Source of the DNA: Haloarcula salinisoli
GTDB lineage: Archaea > Halobacteriota > Halobacteria > Halobacteriales > Haloarculaceae
Assembly (NCBI RefSeq): GCF_019599405.1
Contig: NZ_RKLQ01000002.1
Coordinates: forward strand, 682,001-746,000
Direction: 5' to 3'
DNA length: 64,000 nucleotides
Translations under genes and position numbers: made by a program
Notes under the pieces: generated by a model
Told to the model about the DNA's origin: nothing
The model's database searches: none
Seen by the model: only the letters and a program-made list of their open reading frames with translations
Shown here: positions 10,201 through 17,461 of the stretch, piece after piece
How the letters are laid out: every line of letters starts with the position of its first letter
How positions within the stretch are numbered: the first letter of the stretch is position 1

Positions 10201-11235
10201 CCCGTGACCGTGGACCCGGTCGCCGCTGTAATCTTGCTCGTCCATCCAGAAGTTCTTGTTCGTCCGCCCGAAGTGATCGACCTCGAGATAGCTGATCGAC
10301 TGGGCCGGCTGCATCACCATGAAGTGGCCCTGCCGATTGATTCGGGCTTCGTTGGTGACATCCGTCTCTTTGATTTCTGACTCGAAGCGGACGTTCCGCG
10401 TGCGGTTGAGCGCGTAGGCCGTCAGCTCCACGTCGAGATTGTTTTCGGGCGGCACGTGGTCGTACTCGAGTGGCTCGTCGAGTTCGACCGTCGCGCCTGA
10501 GACGCTCGCAATCGTTCGCTCGTCGTCCTCGTTCGAACTCGGATCTAATCCCGGAATAACGATTTCGTCGCCCTCGTTCCAGTTTGTCGGTGCCGAGGCG
10601 AGTTCGATGGTGGTGTCGCCGGCCGTCGGCGCACTCGCGAGCTCGTCCCAGCTCGTCTTCTCGGCACCGTGGATCTCGAGTTCCCCCATCGTGATGAGCC
10701 CCTTGCTGATTCGCTCGGGGTCGTCCTTCTCGCTGATGTCCTCGTGGTGGACGATGGTGATGCGGGCCTCGCTGTCCGGTGAAATCGGGTCCGATTCGGT
10801 GCCGATATGCATCGTGCTGTCGGGCCGGGTGACGATGGTTTCAGCCCGGAGATGGCTGTCCGTGTCCGTAGCAAAGGTAAGCGTGCCCGCCACATCGAGA
10901 TTCTTTATTTTCTCGGTGGTGCCGTCGACGGTGAGCGTTACACCGGAGTCGATACGGACGGTCTGGCCCGCTGTGGGCACGCCGTTGTCCCAGACAGCCC
11001 CGTCAGACCACGAGCCGTCCGCCGTCGCGGTCGTCGCCGGCGACGTGCTCTCGATGAACTCGCCGGCCGAACTATCTTCGCCGCTGGCACTCGCCGTCTC
11101 TGTGAGCCCGCCGAGTGTGGCTCCCGCAACCCCGGCCCCTATCGACGCCAGCAGTGCCCGACGTGAGTGTGCGTGTCTGTCCCCCTCGCGGTCCTCTTTC
11201 TCGCTATCCTGGTCCGGTGTCCCTTGGGCTGTCAT
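7258..11235 (-). CDS. Tat-exported G8-domain beta-helix protein with PKD, cupredoxin and EF-hand/dockerin-like domains
   Basis: A 1325-residue exported protein. From the ATG at 11235: twin-arginine signal (SRRALLASIGAGVAGATLGG, about 22-45); a G8 domain (about 70-190, SDGAVWDNGVPTAGQTVRID); a right-handed beta-helix with RYGLHFHQTG and SPGWGVVNHSSHANV motifs (about 190-660); a cupredoxin-like segment lacking copper ligands (ADLTVHPGTKVDFWW); then PKD, 84-residue module, PKD, module, module; an intact cupredoxin (GGHTVTV and YHCQPHQSHMQG); and a C-terminal pair of EF-hand/dockerin-like motifs (DEDDDGKMDDSEIL). G8/beta-helix proteins in animals (CEMIP, TMEM2) act on hyaluronan, so a polysaccharide-binding or cleaving surface role is a reasonable inference. 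A second G8 protein starts at 61420. Upstream ATGs at 11253 and 11280 are possible but would bury the Tat signal. Confidence 0.85.
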   Translation of the reverse strand: MTAQGTPDQDSEKEDREGDRHAHSRRALLASIGAGVAGATLGGLTETASASGEDSSAGEFIESTSPATTATADGSWSDGAVWDNGVPTAGQTVRIDSGVTLTVDGTTEKIKNLDVAGTLTFATDTDSHLRAETIVTRPDSTMHIGTESDPISPDSEARITIVHHEDISEKDDPERISKGLITMGELEIHGAEKTSWDELASAPTAGDTTIELASAPTNWNEGDEIVIPGLDPSSNEDDERTIASVSGATVELDEPLEYDHVPPENNLDVELTAYALNRTRNVRFESEIKETDVTNEARINRQGHFMVMQPAQSISYLEVDHFGRTNKNFWMDEQDYSGDRVHGHGTEEPSEPNIVARYGLHFHQTGVGEDPHEVTGVVVQHSPGWGVVNHSSHANVRDSITYDVFGSGFVAEAGKERGSFERCFALRSEGSRNVKETYNDLNLMGRAPTEEVDFGHEGEGFWLQGPAVAVDDCVAAGHDGYAFALWNEPLDGKMPGELAKEDGLVDTAYTISPRFLPLKSFSNNTAFAASGGFDYGFSRPRSESVVETFTVYNIGPRINTSTWHYPAGAPYFMGSYGNCMIANRYGSDLRVENPQFCNVDGESGHGPDGYHGHGIRRNYQAEDPVGVYGGVMEGLNVGVQVCLNANEEDVDDVSFYNNQHNIVFENRTVLRSLVDYGADYVADLTVHPGTKVDFWWSSADVKSQPEAAAWDGNSATHRVSGEYEFRWMDTPAMMTVTEEPPEGQGPVAAFDHQSTDTASEPVTFDASPSTPSDSITSYEWAFGDGTTGSGKTVEHSYDTSGFYDVTLTVTDDAGNTGETTTEVAAGETHEILINGLDDKGSEYELSVSGTLEKGEYASGQDTVEGSTATGEIGGGQDNYHYTGEITRWSLEKDVPLEITIDGEEVDQSTLGNLGFATTNESGTTVSFDASGSSLTDGSITSYEWAFGDGATASGETVEHTFDEAGYYDVTLTVTDDAGDTIETTKEVTVGEPHEIVINGLDDQHADYELSVSGEIKKGEDASVIDSIEEDTVSAEIGGEQDNYHYDGEITGWSLDKDIPIKITIDGEEVDPSTLGDGSTERHEIVIDGLDDQVSDYEFSVSGAVEKGEHAGGPDDVEGNTVSGQIVAGKDSYLYEGEITSWSLEKDIPVKVTIDGEEVDPSTLGNSDDGGDSDADKTVTVAPDGNHEFSPADLTVEPGTTVTFTWDAGGHTVTVDSQPDDASWSGVDSTQSEGHTLTHTFDVEGTYEYHCQPHQSHMQGTITVEGSQSVSEAFDEDDDGKMDDSEILDAVEYWQDEEPVPGIGGEIIDDQKILDLVESWQGGGDE
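7741..7992 (-). repeat. 84-residue module, copy 3 (most C-terminal)
   Basis: Exactly 84 codons, from HEIVIDGLDDQ to EEVDPSTLGN. Together with copies at 8008-8259 and 8500-8751 it defines a repeated module with conserved YE(L/F)SVSG, EGxT, Y.GEIT.WSL.KD(I/V)P and TIDGEEVD. I do not recognise it as a named domain. Confidence 0.85.
8008..8259 (-). repeat. 84-residue module, copy 2
   Basis: Exactly 84 codons (HEIVINGLDDQ to EEVDPSTLGD). It is separated from copy 3 by only five residues, so the two are adjacent domains without a PKD between them. Confidence 0.85.
8500..8751 (-). repeat. 84-residue module, copy 1
   Basis: Exactly 84 codons (HEILINGLDDK to EEVDQSTLGN). It lies between the two PKD domains of the G8 protein. 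Its DQSTLGN end differs from the DPSTLG of copies 2 and 3, so it is the most divergent copy. Confidence 0.85.
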
Positions 11236-11549
11236 CTTGTTACTACAATTCATAATCGCCCGAAGCAATATAATACGCATTGTTAGTAACTAAATTTATT
11301 AGGCAGATTGGGGGCCGAAAAGTCGGACCGAGTCCGGACCCGTCATCCGAGAGTGTGGTGCGTCACTGGAACAGCAAAACCCCTGGATGGGGCCCCATTC
11401 AAGGGCGGGTTGAACGGTGTCGTCAGGCTCAAGCGCGGGTTGACCGATGGATTCAGGCGGGATTGTATCGACGGTTGGCGCTGTCTCACTGTCGGACCGT
11501 TCGCTGGCGCTCGAGCGGGGTGTAACAGAGCGTTAGTCAGACAGAACAC
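11236..11549. promoter_or_regulatory. Intergenic region with the promoter of the G8 operon
   Basis: These 314 bases lie between the G8 gene start and the end of asd. On the minus strand TATTATAT (about 11268-11275) is about 36 bases before the ATG at 11235, or about 18 before the alternative ATG at 11253. A second AT-rich run (TAATAAATTTAG) lies at about 11288-11300. Two similar 17-base stretches, AAGGGCGGGTTGAACGG at 11401 and AAGCGCGGGTTGACCGA at 11431, form a short direct repeat of unknown meaning. I see no gene here. Confidence 0.4.
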
Positions 11550-12152
11550 TCAGGACACCGTCTCCGGTGGCCGGGCGACAACCGTCTCACCTGCCAGTAC
11601 CCGGGCGCCCTCCGCGACGGTGAGGTCGTCCGGGTCGTACTCGGGCGGGAGGACGATGTCGAAGCGACTGGAAAAGGAGATGTGGCCGATGCGCTGGCCA
11701 CGCTCGACGAACTCGCCGGGCGAGACGTACGAGTAGGTCCGGCGGGCGAAGGCTCCGGCTATCATTTCGGCGGTGTACTCCTCGAACTGGAAACGGAGCC
11801 GCTCGTTGCGTTCGGACTCCTTGCGGAAAGCGAGCTTGTTCGCGCCGGGCTCGTGTTCGACGGCTTCGACGACGCCGGCCATCGGTGCGCGATTGACGTG
11901 GACGTCACGGCCCCGCATGTAGATGCCCACACGGACCCGGTCGCCCTCCTCGCGGACGACGGCCACGTGGCCGTCGGCCGGCGAGACGACCCCAGTCGGC
12001 GGTGTCGACCGGTCGGGGTCTCGGTGGAAGACGAGGATAGCGACCGCGACGGCGAGCAACACGGCGCTCGCGGCGGGCGAGGCGACGGCGGCCGGGATAG
12101 CCAGCGCCGCCGGCACGGCGGCGTATCGAAGACTGCCGGTGGCGACCTGCAT
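11550..12152 (-). CDS. asd: Archaetidylserine (phosphatidylserine-type) decarboxylase, short form
   Basis: A roughly 200-residue membrane-associated enzyme of the short phosphatidylserine decarboxylase family. In Halobacteria this enzyme is expected to decarboxylate archaetidylserine to archaetidylethanolamine, a late polar-lipid step. It has N-terminal hydrophobic segments (about 10-45), then the conserved VVSPADGHV, RDVHVNRAP and a C-terminal HISFSSRFDIVLP. The family cuts itself before a serine, normally in a Gly-Ser pair, to form a pyruvoyl group; here the pair reads Ser-Ser. I place the start at the ATG at 12152; an in-frame GTG at 12164 is also possible. carS at 46714 belongs to the same lipid pathway but is far away. 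Confidence 0.85.
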   Translation of the reverse strand: MQVATGSLRYAAVPAALAIPAAVASPAASAVLLAVAVAILVFHRDPDRSTPPTGVVSPADGHVAVVREEGDRVRVGIYMRGRDVHVNRAPMAGVVEAVEHEPGANKLAFRKESERNERLRFQFEEYTAEMIAGAFARRTYSYVSPGEFVERGQRIGHISFSSRFDIVLPPEYDPDDLTVAEGARVLAGETVVARPPETVS

Positions 12153-12190
12153 GCCCGCCGACACTCACATGTCGGACAAGTGTCTTGTGA

Positions 12191-14404
<2,214 letters not shown>

Positions 14405-14456
14405 GATAGGTCATTCACAACCGTCATAATCATCTCAGCAGTGAGTCGGCCTGAGA

Positions 14457-14745
14457 GCCAGAAAGCCCCCGGCCCCTTTCAGTCCCACCCATATCGGCTG
14501 CCCAACCAGCTACGGGCGGGACTAAAAGGGGCGGCTGGCTGAACGAAGGCGGGCGACGTCCTCGCGAGAGCTCCGCTCTCGCGGGATGATGAAAATCGCT
14601 TCGCGATTTTCAGATCACAAGGACCGCAGGCCGAAGGCCGAGGACCGCAGCGAGGTCGTTCGGAAGACCGGTGGTCTTCCGTGATGACGAGAGAGCTTCG
14701 CTCTCTCGAACCACCCCCGAGTTCAGCCAGCCGGGGCTTTCTGGC
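14457..14745 (+). repeat. Structured intergenic element, copy A (long)
   Basis: One of three related elements. An outer inverted repeat GCCAGAAAGCCCC (14457-14469) pairs with GGGGCTTTCTGGC (14733-14745). An inner stem CCCCTTTCAGTCCCACCC (14473-14490) pairs with GGGCGGGACTAAAAGGGG (14514-14531). A third arm CGGCTGGCTGAAC (14532-14544) pairs perfectly with GTTCAGCCAGCCG (14721-14733). Inside the third arm lie four short perfect hairpins at 14563-14583, 14591-14611, 14662-14680 and 14688-14708. The element fills most of the 428 bases between the convergent ligA and ABC permease genes. I see no ORF in it, so a structured RNA, terminator complex or non-autonomous mobile element are all possible. 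Confidence 0.8.
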
Positions 14746-14832
14746 TGTTGTCGTTGCGGTCAAGACATGCTGCGCACGGGGTTCGCTGGCCGCTAGAAAC
14801 AGCACGAATGAAAACGAAAACAGAAACCGCTG

Positions 14833-15894
14833 CTACAGGTCGACGATGTTGAAGGTGTAGTAGCTGAGAGCGGCGGCGATACCGAACCACGATACCATCG
14901 CCGCGAAGACGACGGGGTCGGAGAAGTAGAACGGCACGCCGCCGGACCCGGCCGTACAGGTGACCTGCTCGCCGATGATGGTCTGGACGGTCTCGACGTT
15001 CCCGTTGAGGACGTTGGTACAGACCGTTCTGGTGTCGGCGCCCCGACCGAACATCTGGAGACGGGCCGAAAGCACCGGGGAGTCGCCCGTGTTCAGCATC
15101 GAGTTGACCAGCGTCTTGTAGGCCTGGTTGGGGTTGGCAATCTTCAGGAGCAAGACGAGGTTCCAGCGCACGGTACCGCCGATGAGCGGGCCGGTGTCGA
15201 TGCTCCCGATGGAGATGCCGTTGGTGAGGATGTCGGCGAGACTGTTGACCGAGAGGTTCCACGCGAACGTGGAGTACATGTAGACGACGAAGTTCGCGAT
15301 GCCGGAGTAGCTGCTCTTGGAGAAGGCCCCCGAGATAGAGACCGTTATGGCGACGAAGACGAGCGCGTACAGCACCGAGAACAGCGAGAACAGCGCGAAC
15401 AGCTCGGGCTTGAACGTTATGCTCGAGAGGGTGATAAAGAGCGCAGTGAACGCGAGCGAGGCGATTAGCGGGACGCCCAGCACGGCACACCGACCGATGA
15501 CCTTCCCGATGAGGACGTCACGCCGGGAGTTGGGCAGCGACAACAGTAGCTTCAGCGACCCGCTCGTCCGTTCCTTGGAGATGGCGGCGTAGCCGACGAA
15601 GATGGCGATGATGGGCAGCAGTATCGTCACCCGGTTCAGGTAGACCCCGGACAGTATCGCCTGCATCCCGTTTTGCTGGACCAGCTGGGCGAGCTGACTG
15701 TCGCCCTCCGCGGCGTTGGTCCACCACACTCGCGCGACGGGGAGGACGAACAACAGCGTGAAAAACGCGCCCAGTATCCACAGCCCCTTCGAGCGGATGG
15801 CGTCCTTGAACTCCTTCTTCGAGACGGTGTACCAGCCGAAGGTGTGCCGGAGCGTCCGGTCGAGGCCAGCGAGGCCTCCTTGCTCTGTGCTCAT
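14833..15894 (-). CDS. ABC-2 type transporter permease
   Basis: A 353-residue integral membrane protein of the ABC-2 permease type. After a roughly 35-residue cytoplasmic start (KKEFKDAIRSKGLWIL) there is a hydrophobic segment at about 30-50, a long extracytoplasmic loop (VWWTNAAEGDSQLAQLVQQ), and five further hydrophobic segments grouped at 80-100, 130-160, 165-190, 200-225 and 325-350. SGSLKLLLSLPNSRRDVLIGK, trimmed here to its core LLSLPNSRRDV, is typical of this family's cytoplasmic loop. Its start codon overlaps the stop of the ATPase gene by four bases (15891-15894), so the two subunits are made together. Substrate is unknown; export of lipid, peptide or drug is typical. Confidence 0.88.
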   Translation of the reverse strand: MSTEQGGLAGLDRTLRHTFGWYTVSKKEFKDAIRSKGLWILGAFFTLLFVLPVARVWWTNAAEGDSQLAQLVQQNGMQAILSGVYLNRVTILLPIIAIFVGYAAISKERTSGSLKLLLSLPNSRRDVLIGKVIGRCAVLGVPLIASLAFTALFITLSSITFKPELFALFSLFSVLYALVFVAITVSISGAFSKSSYSGIANFVVYMYSTFAWNLSVNSLADILTNGISIGSIDTGPLIGGTVRWNLVLLLKIANPNQAYKTLVNSMLNTGDSPVLSARLQMFGRGADTRTVCTNVLNGNVETVQTIIGEQVTCTAGSGGVPFYFSDPVVFAAMVSWFGIAAALSYYTFNIVDL

Positions 15895-16811
15895 GCTGTC
15901 ACCTCCTCCTGTTCGGTGTAGCTGCTGAAGAGGTCCTCCAGCGAGGCCTCCTGAGTCTCGAAGTCCTCGACGGGGATGCCGTTGTCCTCGAAGGCGTTGA
16001 GGACGGACATCTTCGCGTCGCGCTCGCAGTTGACGGTCACGCGGTCGGTGTCCAGTTGCGCGCCCGACACCGACGAGAGGGACCGAATCTCGTCGAGCGC
16101 ACCCTCGATACCGTCGGTGTCGCCGACGGTGACGACCATCGTCATGTCACCCTGGGCGTCGCGCAGCCCCTCGACGGTGTCCTTTGCGATGAGCTGGCCG
16201 TCCTGCAGGATGCCGACGGTGTCACAGACGGCTTCGACCTGGCTGAGGATGTGCGAGGAGAAGAAGACGGTCGCGCCGCGCTCGCTCTCCTCGCGGATGA
16301 GTTCGCGCATCTCGCGGGCGCCGTTCGGGTCCAGCCCGGTGGTCGGCTCGTCGAGGATGAGGAGGTCGGGCTCGCCGACCAGTGCCATCGCCAGGACGAG
16401 ACGCTGTTTCATCCCCTTGGAGTAGCCGCCGGCCCGGCGGTCGATGGCGTCGGCGACGCCGACGCGTTCGAGCAGCTCCTTCGGGTCGTCGTCGGCGTCT
16501 TTCGACTCGATGACGAACTCCATGTGTTCCCGACCCGTCAGGCGTTCGTACACCTCGTACCCCTCCGGGAGCACGCCGATGCGCTCGCGGATGGCTTCTG
16601 ATTCTTCGTGGACGTCGTGACCCAGGACTGTGGCCGACCCGGCCGTCGGTCGGACGAAATCGAGGAGGATGTTGATGGTGGTGGACTTCCCGGCGCCGTT
16701 CGGACCGAGAAAGCCAAAGACCTCACCCTCTTCGACGGTGAGGTCGACGCCGTCCAGGGCGACGACGTCGGCGTACTCCTTGCGGAGGCCGTCCAGTTCG
16801 ATGGCGGTCAT
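15891..16811 (-). CDS. ABC transporter ATP-binding protein
   Basis: A 306-residue ATPase that powers the permease encoded just downstream. Walker A is GPNGAGKST (about 35-43), the Q-loop follows DVHEE.., the ABC signature is YSKGMKQRL, Walker B with catalytic Glu is LLILDEPTTGLDP, and the switch histidine is in FFSSHILS. The C-terminal 80 residues (VVTVGDTDGIEGALDEI onwards) match the regulatory extension of the ABC-2/drug-exporter ATPases. The order ATPase then permease with a four-base overlap is the usual operon form. A promoter probably lies in the repeat-bearing region upstream. Confidence 0.92.
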   Translation of the reverse strand: MTAIELDGLRKEYADVVALDGVDLTVEEGEVFGFLGPNGAGKSTTINILLDFVRPTAGSATVLGHDVHEESEAIRERIGVLPEGYEVYERLTGREHMEFVIESKDADDDPKELLERVGVADAIDRRAGGYSKGMKQRLVLAMALVGEPDLLILDEPTTGLDPNGAREMRELIREESERGATVFFSSHILSQVEAVCDTVGILQDGQLIAKDTVEGLRDAQGDMTMVVTVGDTDGIEGALDEIRSLSSVSGAQLDTDRVTVNCERDAKMSVLNAFEDNGIPVEDFETQEASLEDLFSSYTEQEEVTA

Positions 16812-16837
16812 ACGCGACGGTTGGACCAGCCTCAGGT

Positions 16838-17018
16838 ATAGTCTTTCATATTGTCAGGCGAGTATGACTGGTGCTCTTTCGCCCACGTTTTTCGCCGTCG
16901 GGTTGCGGGCCGACGGCCCGCAACCACACAACGTGGCGGCAAAGCCGCCACCCAGCCCGTGAGCAGACGCGAGCGGGCCCGACGGGGAAAATGTGGTCGT
17001 GGGATAGTCTTTCATATT
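16838..17018. repeat. Palindrome cassette flanked by a 15-bp direct repeat
   Basis: ATAGTCTTTCATATT occurs at 16838-16852 and again at 17004-17018. Between them an imperfect inverted repeat (CCCACGTTTTTCGCCGTCGGG at 16882-16902 against 16978-17003) encloses two perfect hairpins, GTTGCGGGC-CGACG-GCCCGCAAC (16902-16924) and GTGGCGGC-AAA-GCCGCCAC (16933-16951). On the minus strand the direct repeat reads AATATGAAAGACTAT, AT-rich enough to serve as a promoter for the ABC operon. The layout looks like an inserted non-coding cassette with duplicated ends. Confidence 0.65.
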
Positions 17019-17029
17019 AGTCGCTACTA

Positions 17030-17305
17030 TCACACTTCATCATCGGGGTCGTGTGTGTCGGCCATCCGCTGGGCTTCCGTCGCGTACCGCTCGCGGGTCT
17101 CTGGTTCCTCGACCGGTGTCAGTCGTTCCGGCTCGACGTCTTTCGCGGCCGTTACCGCGGTCCGCATCAGGAGGTTCGTCGACAGCTGCTTGGTGAGCTG
17201 TCGCTCGCCGTCGGTCGTCGCGTAGACGAGCGTCACCATCCGTTCGTCGCCGAAACTCGACCGCTCGACCAGCCAGCACTGGACCGTCGCTTCGGACTCG
17301 GTCAT
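17030..17305 (-). CDS. Small conserved haloarchaeal protein of unknown function
   Basis: A 91-residue acidic protein beginning MTESEATVQCWLVER. The first half alternates like a small beta-rich fold (VQCWLVERSSF, MVTLVYATTDGERQLTKQ); the second half is helical and charged (LLMRTAVTAAKDVEPERLTPVEEPETR). TTDGERQL suggests that it may act on or bind something, but I do not recognise the family. The stop lies just beyond the direct-repeat cassette that separates it from the ABC operon on the same strand. A weak CCTTTCGA box is about 25 bases before the start. Confidence 0.65.
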   Translation of the reverse strand: MTESEATVQCWLVERSSFGDERMVTLVYATTDGERQLTKQLSTNLLMRTAVTAAKDVEPERLTPVEEPETRERYATEAQRMADTHDPDDEV

Positions 17306-17461
17306 GAGTGAGCAGTAGCCCCGGCGGTCGAAAGGGGTTTGCGGTGCGGGACACCGAGAGCGGGGCCGTCGGACGCAGAATTTGCCATACGGCTGGCGAT
17401 TCTGTCCGTAGGTTTATTAGCCTGGATAGTTCAGGTTCAGGCGAGACAGTCCGTCATCTGT

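Noticed and set aside
14473-14531. Possible CRISPR repeat: GGGACTGAAAGGGG resembles the GGGATTGAAGC-type end of haloarchaeal CRISPR repeats
   Set aside because: Single copies per locus, no regular spacers, and the motif is half of an inner stem. The resemblance is only partial.
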